In this document: positions 26,189-35,199 of the stretch, piece by piece | How positions within the stretch are numbered: the first letter of the stretch is position 1 | How the letters are laid out: every line of letters starts with the position of its first letter | NCBI GenBank assembly: GCA_031291335.1 | Contig: JARLJF010000081.1 | Location: 1-64,000, forward strand | Reading direction: 5' to 3' | DNA: 64,000 nt | Source of the DNA: Pandoraea sp. | GTDB taxonomy: Bacteria; Pseudomonadota; Gammaproteobacteria; Burkholderiales; Burkholderiaceae | The notes under the pieces: model-generated | Told to the model about the DNA's origin: nothing | The model's input: only the letters and a program-made list of their open reading frames with translations | Database searches by the model: none | Made by a program: the position numbers and the translations under genes

Positions 26189-28471
26189 ATGACCGAGTTC
26201 AAGAATCCCCAGCAACAACTGCAGACGTTTCATCTGCGGGTGACGGCGGCTGCGCTTTTCGTGCTGATCTGCTTCAGCCTGCTCGCGGTGCGTTTCGTCT
26301 ACCTGCAGGTCTTCCGTCACAACCAGTACGCGCTGCAAGCCGACGAAAACCGCGTCTCGCTGGCTCCGATCGTGCCCAACCGGGGCGTGATCATGGATCG
26401 CAATGGCGTGGTGCTCGCGCGCAACTATTCCGCCTACACGCTGGAAATCACGCCGTCGAAGATCGGGCGTCCGCTCGAGGACCTCATTACCGATCTGTCC
26501 GACGTGATCGAGATCACGCCACGCGACCGTGCCCGTTTCAAGAAGCTCATGGATGACAGCAAGAGCTTCGAGAGCCTTCCGATCCGTACGCGCCTGACCG
26601 ACGAGGAAGTCGCCCGCTTCACCGCGCAGCGTTTCCGCTTCCCCGGCGTCGACGTGCACGCCCGTCTGTTCCGTCAGTACCCGCTCGGCGAGACGGCGGC
26701 ACACGTGATCGGCTATATCGGCCGGATCTCGCTGCGCGATCGTCAGCGTATCGAGGCGATGAGCGACGAGAACGACAGCGACAGCGCCAAGTACGACATC
26801 CGCCGCGACGTCAACAACTACAAAGGCACCGATTACATCGGCAAGATCGGTGTCGAGCAAAGCTACGAGACGCAGCTCCACGGCATCACCGGTTTCGAAG
26901 AAATCGAAGTGACCGCCGGCGGCCGTCCGGTGCGCACGATCTCGCGCACCCCCGCCACGCCGGGCGACAACCTGGTGCTGTCCATCGACATCAAGCTCCA
27001 GCAGGTGGCCGAACAAGCATTCGCCGGACGACGCGGCGCGGTCGTCGCCATCGAGCCGAAGACGGGCGACGTGCTCGCGTTCGTATCGGCGCCGAGCTTC
27101 GATCCGAACATGTTCGTCGAAGGCATCGACCAGCAGAACTGGGACGCGCTGAACAACTCGCCCGACCGGCCGCTGCTCAATCGTCCGCTGCGCGGCACCT
27201 ATCCGATCGGCTCGACGTACAAGCCGTTCATGGCGCTCGCGGCACTCGAACTCGGCAAGCGTACGACCAACTGGGGCTTCCAGGACACGGGCTCGTTCAC
27301 GCTGGGCAACCACACGTTCCGCAACGACGTTCGCAACGGTCAGGGCTGGATCGACATGTATCGCTCGATCGTGGTGTCGAACGACACGTACTACTACATG
27401 CTCGCGCACGATCTCGGCGTGAACGCCATTCACGACTTCATGGCGCCGCTCGGCTTCGGTCAGTTGACGGGCATCGACATCGAAGGCGAGGCGCGCGGCA
27501 TCCTGCCGTCGACCGAATGGAAGCGGAAGGCGTACAAAAAGCCCGCGCAACAGAAGTGGTACGACGGCGAGACGATCAGTCTCGGGATCGGTCAGGGCTA
27601 CAACTCGTTCACGATCCTGCAACTCGCGCACGCCACCGCCACGCTCGCCAACAACGGCGTGGTGATGAAGCCACACCTGGTCAAGGCCGTCGAAGACCCC
27701 GTCTCGCACTCGCGTCAGTTGACCGTGCCGAAGGAAAGCGCGCGGCTGCCGTACAAGCAGGCGGACGTGGATTTCGTCAAACGCGCCATGGTCGGCGTGA
27801 TCAAGGAAGGCACGGGCCGTCAGGCGTTCGCGGGCGCGCCGTACGAAGCGGGCGGCAAGACCGGGACGGCGCAGGTCTACTCGCTCGGCAAGAACGAGAA
27901 GTACAACCACAACGCGATTCCCGAGTTCAAGCGCGATCACGCGCTGTTCATCGCCTTTGCGCCCGCCGACGATCCGAAGATCGCCATCGCGCTGATCGTC
28001 GAGAATGCCGGTTGGGGCGGCGCGCAGGCCGGTCCGGTCGCACGCCGTCTGCTCGATTACTACCTCATCGACGAACCGAAGGAGCGCGCCGCCGAAGCGG
28101 CCGCGTTGCAGGCTGCGGCGTCGGCACCCGGTGCAGCATCGGGCGCGTTGGCGGTATCCGCCACGCCGGACGCACCGCCCGCCAGCGCCGCCGAACTGGG
28201 CGGTCGGAGTGCCGGCGCCCCGGCGAGCGTGGCACGCGGCACGTCTGCTGCCCCGAGCGCTGCTGTGGCCTCGGGCGCCGCCGCAGGCACAGCACGTACG
28301 GCTGAGGGCAAGGCACCCGCCGCCCGCGCCGCCACGGCACCGGCAGCACCGGACGCGCCGAAACCGGCACCCACGCCGCAACGTCAGCCTGCCGTGAGCC
28401 CGACCGTCGCCGACGAGGCCCGCCATCGCGCCGCAATTCGTGCGCAAGGTGCGCAAGGAGGAACGCCATGA
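26189..28471 (+). CDS. mrdA: Penicillin-binding protein 2 (peptidoglycan transpeptidase) with long Ala/Pro-rich C-terminus
   Basis: A 760-residue class B PBP. A membrane anchor (residues about 18-40) is followed by the pedestal (NRGVIMDRNGVVLARN) and the transpeptidase domain: STYK at 342-345, S397-N-D as second motif and KTGT at 557-560. It cross-links side-wall peptidoglycan together with RodA. The catalytic domain ends near residue 635 (RRLLDYYLIDEPKERAAE). The last ~125 residues are low-complexity Ala, Pro, Ser and Gly, which makes the protein clearly longer than the usual ~630 residues. Its TGA overlaps the rodA start (ATGA), so the synthase pair is translationally coupled. Confidence 0.96.
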   Translation: MTEFKNPQQQLQTFHLRVTAAALFVLICFSLLAVRFVYLQVFRHNQYALQADENRVSLAPIVPNRGVIMDRNGVVLARNYSAYTLEITPSKIGRPLEDLITDLSDVIEITPRDRARFKKLMDDSKSFESLPIRTRLTDEEVARFTAQRFRFPGVDVHARLFRQYPLGETAAHVIGYIGRISLRDRQRIEAMSDENDSDSAKYDIRRDVNNYKGTDYIGKIGVEQSYETQLHGITGFEEIEVTAGGRPVRTISRTPATPGDNLVLSIDIKLQQVAEQAFAGRRGAVVAIEPKTGDVLAFVSAPSFDPNMFVEGIDQQNWDALNNSPDRPLLNRPLRGTYPIGSTYKPFMALAALELGKRTTNWGFQDTGSFTLGNHTFRNDVRNGQGWIDMYRSIVVSNDTYYYMLAHDLGVNAIHDFMAPLGFGQLTGIDIEGEARGILPSTEWKRKAYKKPAQQKWYDGETISLGIGQGYNSFTILQLAHATATLANNGVVMKPHLVKAVEDPVSHSRQLTVPKESARLPYKQADVDFVKRAMVGVIKEGTGRQAFAGAPYEAGGKTGTAQVYSLGKNEKYNHNAIPEFKRDHALFIAFAPADDPKIAIALIVENAGWGGAQAGPVARRLLDYYLIDEPKERAAEAAALQAAASAPGAASGALAVSATPDAPPASAAELGGRSAGAPASVARGTSAAPSAAVASGAAAGTARTAEGKAPAARAATAPAAPDAPKPAPTPQRQPAVSPTVADEARHRAAIRAQGAQGGTP

Positions 28472-29619
28472 TGGCGCTCGACAAACATACGTGGAAAGAA
28501 CAGGTCAAGCGCCTGTTCGTCGGCTTCGACAAGCCGCTGGCGCTGATCGTCTTCTTGCTGTTATGCGTAGGGCTGGTCACGCTCTACAGCGCCAGTATCG
28601 ATGTGCCCGGACGCGTGGAAGACCAGATCCGCAACATCGTGCTCACGTTCATTCTGATGTGGGTGCTGGCCATGTTGCCCACGCAGACCCTGATGAAGTT
28701 CGCGGTCCCGCTCTATACGGCCGGTGTCGCGCTGCTCATTGCCGTAGCGATGTTCGGGCTGACGAAGAAGGGCGCGAAGCGTTGGCTGAATGTCGGCATG
28801 GTGATCCAGCCGTCCGAGATCATGAAGATCGCCATGCCGCTGATGCTTGCGTGGTACTTCCAGAAGCGCGAAGGCAACATCCGCTGGTTCGATTACCTGG
28901 CCGCGCTGGCCCTGCTCGGCGTGCCCGTCGGACTCATTGCCAAGCAGCCCGACCTTGGCACCGGCCTGCTTGTGGCCGCCGCCGGCCTCTACGTGATCTA
29001 TCTGGCCGGCCTGTCGTGGAAGCTCATTCTGCCGGTGCTCGTCGCCGGGGTGCTCGGTGTCGGTACGATCCTCGCGCTCGAAGACAAGATCTGTCAGCCG
29101 GACGTCGAATGGCACGTTCTGCACGACTATCAGAAGCACCGCGTGTGCACGCTGCTGGACCCGACGACGGACCCGCTCGGCAAGGGCTTCCACACGATTC
29201 AGTCGGTCATCGCCATCGGCTCGGGCGGCACCATGGGCAAAGGCTGGCTCAAGGGTACGCAGGCCCACCTTGAGTTCATCCCCGAAAAGCACACCGATTT
29301 CATCTTCGCCGTGTTCGCGGAAGAGTTCGGGCTGATCGGCGAAGGCGTACTGCTGGTGCTGTATCTGCTGCTGGTGGCGCGCGGGCTGATGATCGCGGCA
29401 AGCGGCGCGACCTTGTTCGGCCGGTTGCTTGCCGGGTCCGTCACGATGATTTTCTTCACCTACGCCTTCGTGAACATGGGAATGGTGAGCGGCATTCTGC
29501 CAGTGGTGGGCGTGCCGCTGCCGTTCATGAGCTACGGTGGCACCGCGCTGGTGACGCTCGGCCTCGGGGTCGGCATTCTGATGAGTGTCGCGCGCGAGAA
29601 GCGGCTCATGCAGAGCTGA
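28468..29619 (+). CDS. rodA: Peptidoglycan glycosyltransferase RodA (SEDS family)
   Basis: A 383-residue SEDS polymerase with about ten membrane helices that polymerises lipid II, paired with PBP2. Typical segments are GLVTLYSAS, KGAKRWLNVGMVIQPSEIMKIAMPL, KQPDLGTGLLVAA (with the conserved Asp), FIPEKHTDFIFAVFAEEFG and PLPFMSYGGTALVTLGLGVGILMSV. The start overlaps the mrdA stop and has GGAGGAA a few bases upstream; a second ATG follows immediately at 28471. A strong terminator follows the gene. Confidence 0.97.
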   Translation: MMALDKHTWKEQVKRLFVGFDKPLALIVFLLLCVGLVTLYSASIDVPGRVEDQIRNIVLTFILMWVLAMLPTQTLMKFAVPLYTAGVALLIAVAMFGLTKKGAKRWLNVGMVIQPSEIMKIAMPLMLAWYFQKREGNIRWFDYLAALALLGVPVGLIAKQPDLGTGLLVAAAGLYVIYLAGLSWKLILPVLVAGVLGVGTILALEDKICQPDVEWHVLHDYQKHRVCTLLDPTTDPLGKGFHTIQSVIAIGSGGTMGKGWLKGTQAHLEFIPEKHTDFIFAVFAEEFGLIGEGVLLVLYLLLVARGLMIAASGATLFGRLLAGSVTMIFFTYAFVNMGMVSGILPVVGVPLPFMSYGGTALVTLGLGVGILMSVAREKRLMQS

Positions 29620-29648
29620 CGGTGCACTGACATCACAGCGTCGACAAG

Positions 29649-29683
29649 ACGGCAGGGTCATCGCCCTGCCGTTTTTGTTTTTG
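29649..29683 (+). terminator. Terminator of the mreB-rodA operon
   Basis: A 9-bp GC-rich inverted repeat (ACGGCAGGG and CCCTGCCGT around loop TCATCG) followed by TTTTTGTTTTTG, 30 bases after the rodA stop. Confidence 0.92.
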
Positions 29684-29690
29684 TACGCGG

Positions 29691-30410
29691 CTAACGCGCG
29701 GGGGGCGGTGCGGGAAGGATGGGCTGCCCGCGCTCCCGGTTCATCGCGTCGAGCTTGCCCTGCGCCGCCACATCGCCCTGTGCGGCAGCCTTCTCGTACC
29801 AGAGGCGCGCACGGTCACGATCCGGTGTCACGACACCGTAGCCGCGCTCGTAATAGCTCGCCACGATGTATTGCGACGGCAGATCGCCGCCACGCGCCGC
29901 CTTCTCGTACCAGCCGAACGCGGCCTTGTAATCCTTGGGGACGCCGCGCCCGATGAAGTACTCGTTGGCGATGGCGGCCTGCGCCTGAACATGGCCCTGC
30001 TTCGCCGCCTTCTCGTACCAGAGATTGGCCTGAGGAATCGACTTGCCGACGACATAGCCGTCGTCGAACATCTTCCCGTACACGTATTGCGCCTGCGTCA
30101 TACCGGCGGTCGCGGCGCGCTCCAGCCAATGCACCGCGCCGTCCGGATCGGGCGTGCCGCCTTCGCCATTGAGCAGCATCATTGCGTAATCGAACTGCGC
30201 CAGACGATTGCCCTGCTCAGCCGCGCGCCGGAATTCTTCGAGCGCCTGCGACTGCTGCCCCGCTTCGTAATCGTGCACGGCCCGGTCGGTCAGTGCTTGC
30301 GCCGGCGCCTGTGCGGCAGCCACCGCATAGGGGATCGGCTGGCACGCAACACTCACCAATGTGGCTGCGAAACCGGCAAGCAGCCGGCGCATGGCGTAAG
30401 ACGGCGACAT
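29691..30410 (-). CDS. Sel1-like repeat protein, exported
   Basis: A 239-residue protein with an N-terminal signal sequence (MRRLLAGFAATLVSVAC); a Cys follows but the preceding residues do not form a canonical lipobox. Four to five Sel1-type repeats follow, recognisable by AEQGNRLAQFDYAMMLLNGEGG, AATAGMTQAQYVYGKMFDDG, AAKQGHVQAQAAIANEYFIG, AARGGDLPSQYIVASYYERG and AAAQGDVAAQGKL. The fold is an alpha solenoid for protein contacts. The ATG at 30410 has GGAGG six bases upstream. It is convergent with rodA; partners are unknown. Confidence 0.85.
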   Translation of the reverse strand: MSPSYAMRRLLAGFAATLVSVACQPIPYAVAAAQAPAQALTDRAVHDYEAGQQSQALEEFRRAAEQGNRLAQFDYAMMLLNGEGGTPDPDGAVHWLERAATAGMTQAQYVYGKMFDDGYVVGKSIPQANLWYEKAAKQGHVQAQAAIANEYFIGRGVPKDYKAAFGWYEKAARGGDLPSQYIVASYYERGYGVVTPDRDRARLWYEKAAAQGDVAAQGKLDAMNRERGQPILPAPPPAR

Positions 30411-30539
30411 GACAAACCTCCGGGGGCGGGCTTGCGCCTATTGTGCGCCAAATGAAAAATACGCGCCGTTCTACATCTGACGCCCCCTCCCCAAGACATG
30501 AAAGCTCTGGGATGACCATCTGATTGCGAATTCCGAGCG

Positions 30540-30573
30540 GCTCGCTCGGGGCACCAAAGCCATTGCCGGAGCC
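30540..30573 (+). repeat. Remnant copy of the TpsA-like gene's 3' end
   Basis: These 34 bases match 34548-34581, inside the last codons of the TpsA-like gene, at 32 of 34 positions and in the same orientation. In the matching frame the remnant reads SLGAPKPLPEP, against SLGAPRPLSEP in the gene. Confidence 0.8.
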
Positions 30574-30774
30574 GGAGCCGACAACTTGGGCTGTACGGAT
30601 AGGCGCGAATGCACAGTGATTTGAAGTCATTGCAGGGCATGGCGCGTGTTCGAGGGGGAATTGCCTGTAGATCGCAGGCCCCGGACGACATTCAAATGAA
30701 GCATGCATTTATTCAAAGACTCGATCTTCGATTCCTCCCTACCTTGGTGGCATGAGTGGGCAGGTGTGTCGTAG

Positions 30775-30787
30775 GAGGTAATACCTC
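30775..30787. promoter_or_regulatory. Perfect palindrome upstream of the TpsA-like gene
   Basis: GAGGTA-A-TACCTC, two perfect 6-base arms with a one-base centre, 52 bases before the start codon. It could be an operator; a regulator is not identified. Confidence 0.4.
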
Positions 30788-30838
30788 AATCCACACGCTT
30801 GACGCTGTGCATATATTTGTCGATAGGGTGGGCAAATC

Positions 30839-33800
30839 ATGAACAAGAACCGATTCCGTAAGGTATTCAGCAAGCGTCTTGGCATGCTGGTGGCCGTGGG
30901 CGAGGACGCCAAGGGCCAGAGCAAGGGCGATGGGGTCAGCGGCAGTTCATGCGTAGACGCACATGTCGTCTCGAGCATCAAGGGTGTGGTGCTGGCGATT
31001 GCTCTGGCGTTCGCAGAGACCACGGCGCTCGCCCAGTCCTTGCCCACGGGCGGTCAATATACGGCAGGCTCGGGCACCATCTCGACCAATGGCAACACCC
31101 TGACCGTCGATCAGAACACCCAGCGTGGGGTGATCAACTGGAGCACGTTTAACGTCGGTGCGGGCAATACCGTCCAGTTCAATCAGCCGAACGCGCAGTC
31201 CAAGACCCTCAACATCGTCAATGGCGGTGTGCCGTCCAACATTCAGGGCAGTCTGCTGGCTAACGGCCAGATCTTCATCCAGAACTCCAGCGGCATCCTC
31301 TTTGGCAAGGGCGCGGTGGTGAACGTCGGTTCGTTGCTGGCGACGACCAAGGCCATTGATCCGAACGCCTTCATGAATGGCGATGTTCTCTCCCTGACTT
31401 CGACGGGCCAGAGCGGGTTGGTGCAAAACGACGGCACCATCAATGCTTCGGGCTTTGTGACGCTGGTGGGCGACCAGGTGCGCAACACCGGCTCGATCAC
31501 GGTGCCGGGCGGCCAGGTGGTGCTCGCCGCGGGCGACAGCGCCACGGTGGCACTCGCCAACGGCCAAGGCCTGAGCCTGACGCTCACGGATGCCACTGCC
31601 AATGCGTTGGTGGAAAACAGCGGCCAGATCGTGGCGGACAACGGCTCGGTACTGCTGACCGCTCGCGGCAGCGACACGCTGCTCAAGACCGTGGTCAATA
31701 TGTCGGGCGTGGTGCAGGCAGGCTCTGGCGCCATCGTCGCCGACGCAGGCAACACGGGCGACGTGATCGTCTCGGGCAAGCTCGACGCGTCGAACATGAG
31801 TGCGGGCGGTGTGGGTGGCGACGTTGTGCTTTCGGGCAATCGCATTGGCCTGTGGGACACGGCGCGCATCGATGTGAGCGGTGACGGCGACGCAGGTTAT
31901 GCCGTCATTGGTGGCGACACGCTGCACAAGGTGCCGGGCACTAAGGCGGCGGCACTGATCGACACCGTGACCTTCGCCGACACGGTGCAGATCGATCGAG
32001 GTGCGCAGATCCTGGCCCGCTCGTTGCATGGCGACGGGGGCTTTCTGGAGACGTCGGGCCGTTACCTGAGCATGCAGGGGCAGGTCGATGCGTCGGCGCC
32101 GAATGGCAAGAATGGCGCGTGGCTGATCGATCCGACGGACGTGACGATTAGCGATGGCGGCAACGACGGCTACACCGGCGGAGGGTTGAATGGTAGTGGC
32201 GCGTTCCAGGGCGAGGGCGAGACGGCGACGGTGAACAACCATTCGATCGAGACCGCGCTCGAAGGTGGCACGGACGTGACGATCACCACGGAAGGCGCGG
32301 GCACCGCGGCCTTGGGCAATATCTCCGTGAAAGCGAACATTGTGACGGATAGCGCCCAAGCAGCGAACCTGACGCTTTTCGCAAACAACAACCTGTACAT
32401 CGGCGACACAGCGGATGTGCGCATTGCGGCAGACGGTGCTGGTGCGCTCAACGTGAACATGGTGGCGGACACCGGCACGGCGTACGTGGGCGGCACCGGT
32501 CAAACCGTGACCTTTGACACGCATGGCGATGTCAGTATCACGGGGGGGAGTGCAACGTCGGGGGCGGTAGGGCTGGACCTGGCCGGCAATGTGAACGTGA
32601 TCTCAGGCAATGTGGCGCTTACAGGAAGGTCTGATAGTAAAAACGCCGTAGAGGCCGTTAAGAATTCATCGTTGAACGTGACCGGCGGTCACCTCAGCAT
32701 CGACGGGGTGTCTGGGTCAGGAGTCGGCGTCTACCTTACCAGTCTGGCAGTCAGCGGAAACGGCACATCCGAAATTACCGGATCGGGTCTAACGGGGGTT
32801 TCGCTATCCAGCCTGAATGTTTCCGAGAGCGGGGCCGCCAATATTTCCGGCCAAACCAGTTCGTCAGGTGGCTATGGAATCAGCGTAACCAATGCGAATG
32901 CAGCGGGTCATGGCGAAATTTATCTTAATGGAACGTCGTCTGCGACAACCGGGAGTGGATATGGGGTTTATGCTGCCAACACAAATGCTAATGAATTCTC
33001 ATCAATTCGCATTGACGGAGCGAGTACGGGGGGTAATAAAGGCGTCGGAGTCTATATAAAAAATGCCACCGTTAGGAATGATGGTTCAACCATTTTTAGT
33101 GGAACCAGCTCAGGGACAGGGGATGCGGCTTATGTGTTTGCCACGTTGGTTCTCGATAATGGCAAATTCGATGTCACTGGGATCGCCACCGGTTCAGGCA
33201 GGGGTGTCGATACAACGAACATCTACTCATATAGCAACAGTGCCGTCAATATCTCGGGAACTTCGACAGACGGCGATGGAGTCTGGGTCGCGGGTGTGGT
33301 GAGCGTACTCGCCAATGGCACGCTCAACATTAGCGGAAACAGCACGAACGGAAACGGCACGGTGGTGGGGGAAGGCAGTGTGGTCACCGTCTCAGCTTGC
33401 GGTACGTTGGACATTTCGGGTAACTCGGCAAACGGCCCTGGAACTCAAATCGACGGTGGCCTGAGCGTCAAGGATTTCGGCACCGCCAATATCGCGGGCA
33501 CCTCGACCGATGGAATTGGTACAGAGATCACAGGCCCTGTGAACATTTCTGGGCTCGGCACGGTCGGCATCAGCGGTAACAGCTCGAACAGCACCGGGGC
33601 TCAGATCAACGGCATCGTGAACGTCAAAGATTTCGGCACCGCCAATATCGCGGGTAAATCGACCGACGGAAACGGCACGGTGATTCACGGTTCGGTGAAT
33701 GTCTCCGGGAACGGCACCATCGACATCAGCGGCAACAGCGCGAACAGCACCGGCACGTTGGTGGATTCGAATGGTTCCGTCAGCACATCCGTCGATGGCT

Positions 33801-34606
33801 CCACCAACATTACGGGAAACAGCACCGCCGGCACCGGGGTGTTCGTCAACGGGTCGGTCAATGTGTCAGGTAACGGCTCAGGGAACGTCAGCGGAAACTC
33901 TACCAGCGGCACGAGTGTGATTCAGGGCAGCAACGGGTCATTCAACGCCAGTGACGACAGCTCGTTAAACATCACTGCGCCAGGCGCGTCGAAAGACGAC
34001 TTCACCGTGAACAAGTTGGATAACGCGGCGGTAAACATCGATACCAGCATCCACGATAACAACACCACGCCGACCGATCCGACGGACCCGACGGACCCGA
34101 CGAACAATACGCCGACAAACGGCGATTCGGGCAGCGGGCGCAGCAATGCTGGAGCCATCGTTGGCGGCGTACTCGGTGCGGCCGGTCTTGGCACGCTGAT
34201 CCTGAACACCCACGGCGTGATGTATCTGGAGCAACCGGTGCAGTTGTCCGTCGATTCGGGCGAGTTGTCGTACTGGAGCCAGGTGTCGCTCGAACATGTG
34301 CAAATCGATCTGAATAGTGTGCAGGCGGAAGTCGTGCTTCAGAGCCCGGATGGACCGATCAAACGCCCACTCCAACTCATGGACGGTGGGGACGGCGTGA
34401 AACACTACACCTCCGTCGATGAGCAGACCGGCGTCAAGTCGGATCTCACGCTCAATCCGAAGACGAGCGAGTATTTCTACACGGAAACGGGCACAAAGGC
34501 AGGGCGGCCGTACAAGGTCTCCGCACACGGCTGGCTCAAGGAGCGCAGCTCGCTCGGGGCACCAAGGCCATTGTCGGAGCCTACGCCCCAAGCGCTCGCC
34601 AAATAA
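30839..34606 (+). CDS. TpsA-like exoprotein with filamentous-haemagglutinin N-terminal domain and tandem repeats
   Basis: A 1255-residue secreted protein. The start MNKNRFRKVFSKRLGMLVAV is the extended signal peptide region (ESPR); a hydrophobic core near residues 48-62 leads to a cut around TALA/QS (about 65). The TPS secretion domain follows (GTISTNGNTLTVDQNTQRGV, SNIQGSLLANGQIFIQNSSG), recognised by a TpsB transporter in known systems. After residue ~430 come Gly/Asn/Ser/Thr-rich beta-helix sequences, including tandem ~26-residue repeats at about 33291-33968. A TDP-repeat linker (34068-34106), a hydrophobic segment (AGAIVGGVLGAAGLGTLIL) and a unique C-terminal domain ending PTPQALAK close it. 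The stretch from about 32600 to 33300 looks poorer in GC than its neighbours. No tpsB gene is in the window. Confidence 0.9.
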   Translation: MNKNRFRKVFSKRLGMLVAVGEDAKGQSKGDGVSGSSCVDAHVVSSIKGVVLAIALAFAETTALAQSLPTGGQYTAGSGTISTNGNTLTVDQNTQRGVINWSTFNVGAGNTVQFNQPNAQSKTLNIVNGGVPSNIQGSLLANGQIFIQNSSGILFGKGAVVNVGSLLATTKAIDPNAFMNGDVLSLTSTGQSGLVQNDGTINASGFVTLVGDQVRNTGSITVPGGQVVLAAGDSATVALANGQGLSLTLTDATANALVENSGQIVADNGSVLLTARGSDTLLKTVVNMSGVVQAGSGAIVADAGNTGDVIVSGKLDASNMSAGGVGGDVVLSGNRIGLWDTARIDVSGDGDAGYAVIGGDTLHKVPGTKAAALIDTVTFADTVQIDRGAQILARSLHGDGGFLETSGRYLSMQGQVDASAPNGKNGAWLIDPTDVTISDGGNDGYTGGGLNGSGAFQGEGETATVNNHSIETALEGGTDVTITTEGAGTAALGNISVKANIVTDSAQAANLTLFANNNLYIGDTADVRIAADGAGALNVNMVADTGTAYVGGTGQTVTFDTHGDVSITGGSATSGAVGLDLAGNVNVISGNVALTGRSDSKNAVEAVKNSSLNVTGGHLSIDGVSGSGVGVYLTSLAVSGNGTSEITGSGLTGVSLSSLNVSESGAANISGQTSSSGGYGISVTNANAAGHGEIYLNGTSSATTGSGYGVYAANTNANEFSSIRIDGASTGGNKGVGVYIKNATVRNDGSTIFSGTSSGTGDAAYVFATLVLDNGKFDVTGIATGSGRGVDTTNIYSYSNSAVNISGTSTDGDGVWVAGVVSVLANGTLNISGNSTNGNGTVVGEGSVVTVSACGTLDISGNSANGPGTQIDGGLSVKDFGTANIAGTSTDGIGTEITGPVNISGLGTVGISGNSSNSTGAQINGIVNVKDFGTANIAGKSTDGNGTVIHGSVNVSGNGTIDISGNSANSTGTLVDSNGSVSTSVDGSTNITGNSTAGTGVFVNGSVNVSGNGSGNVSGNSTSGTSVIQGSNGSFNASDDSSLNITAPGASKDDFTVNKLDNAAVNIDTSIHDNNTTPTDPTDPTDPTNNTPTNGDSGSGRSNAGAIVGGVLGAAGLGTLILNTHGVMYLEQPVQLSVDSGELSYWSQVSLEHVQIDLNSVQAEVVLQSPDGPIKRPLQLMDGGDGVKHYTSVDEQTGVKSDLTLNPKTSEYFYTETGTKAGRPYKVSAHGWLKERSSLGAPRPLSEPTPQALAK
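33291..33968 (+). repeat. In-frame tandem ~78-bp repeats in the TpsA-like gene
   Basis: Eight to nine copies of a ~26-codon unit with the consensus (V)NVSGNGTxNISGNSTNGTGT. Copies at about 33468 and 33624 are nearly identical (KDFGTANIAG), giving a 156-bp higher-order period. The units probably form successive turns of a beta helix. Confidence 0.85.
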
Positions 34607-34616
34607 GCGCTAACTG

Positions 34617-34653
34617 AATACCCCACCTCGGCACTCGGCCGCGGTGGGGTATT
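34617..34653. terminator. Hairpin between convergent genes (candidate bidirectional terminator)
   Basis: A perfect 11-bp inverted repeat (AATACCCCACC with GGTGGGGTATT) just after the TpsA-like stop codon and 18 bases from the convergent DsrE gene. There is no long T-tract. Confidence 0.65.
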
Positions 34654-34670
34654 GCACAACGTGGCAAAAC

Positions 34671-35093
34671 TTACGGCTTGATGTACGCGTAGCCCTTCTG
34701 CTGCAAGCGCGTGAGTTCGACCACACCGGAAGGCGTGAAGTCGGCATCGAGCACGAACTGATCCTTCTTCAGATTGCGCTGCTTGAGCGTGATCTCGCAC
34801 ACCTCGAACTTGACGCCGCGCGCGTGCAGCGCCGAAATCAGCGGTCCGACAGTCGCGGCGTCCTTATAACTCTCCATCAGGAAGTCGACCCCTTGCGAAT
34901 GGGCGACGACCACGATGTCGGTATCCGGCGCGGTGTCGAGCTGGTTGCGGACGTTGCGCAAACCGGCAAGCGCCTGATGCTCGGCGTCGTTGATGTGATA
35001 CACGACCTTGTCGCGCGCAAACGCGGACGTGGCAGGCAAAGCAAATGCCGTGAGCAGGAATGCGGCCAGCAAGCCGCGCAGTAGCGTCTTCAT
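34671..35093 (-). CDS. DsrE-family protein, exported
   Basis: A 140-residue protein with a clear signal peptide (MKTLLRGLLAAFLLTAFALP, cut after SAFA). The mature domain is a DsrE/F-like fold: KVVYHINDAEHQALAGLRNV, TDIVVVAHSQGVDFLM, LISALHARGVKFEVCEITL. A single Cys in FEVCEIT sits where other DsrE proteins carry their active Cys. Exported DsrE-like proteins are common next to sulfur and redox genes, but none are near, so its role is unknown. It is convergent with the TpsA-like gene. Confidence 0.82.
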   Translation of the reverse strand: MKTLLRGLLAAFLLTAFALPATSAFARDKVVYHINDAEHQALAGLRNVRNQLDTAPDTDIVVVAHSQGVDFLMESYKDAATVGPLISALHARGVKFEVCEITLKQRNLKKDQFVLDADFTPSGVVELTRLQQKGYAYIKP

Positions 35094-35199
35094 GTGTGGA
35101 GTCCCCTGTTAGTTACGTTGTGCCAGCCGCATCATAGCGCGACAAAGAACAGATCGGATGGAGACAATACGGCATCCAGCGCGACTGCGCGCTACCCGC

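Larger units (their letters stand above)
30411..30838. other. Upstream region of the TpsA-like gene
   Basis: About 428 bases between divergent genes. It contains a 34-base copy of the 3' end of the TpsA-like gene (30540-30573) and a palindrome (30775-30787), both listed. No complete gene is supported. Confidence 0.55.

Noticed and set aside
26072..28456. Minus-strand open frame of 794 codons opposite mrdA
   Set aside because: Antisense shadow of mrdA, whose catalytic motifs are unambiguous.
30540..30625. PEP-CTERM-like string (PEPTTWA) in the remnant frame upstream of the TpsA-like gene
   Set aside because: It is not followed by a membrane helix and Arg-rich end, and the frame has no start; it comes from the duplicated 3' end.
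30947..32524. Minus-strand open frame of 525 codons opposite the TpsA-like gene
   Set aside because: Shadow frame; the plus strand has ESPR, TPS domain and repeats in frame.
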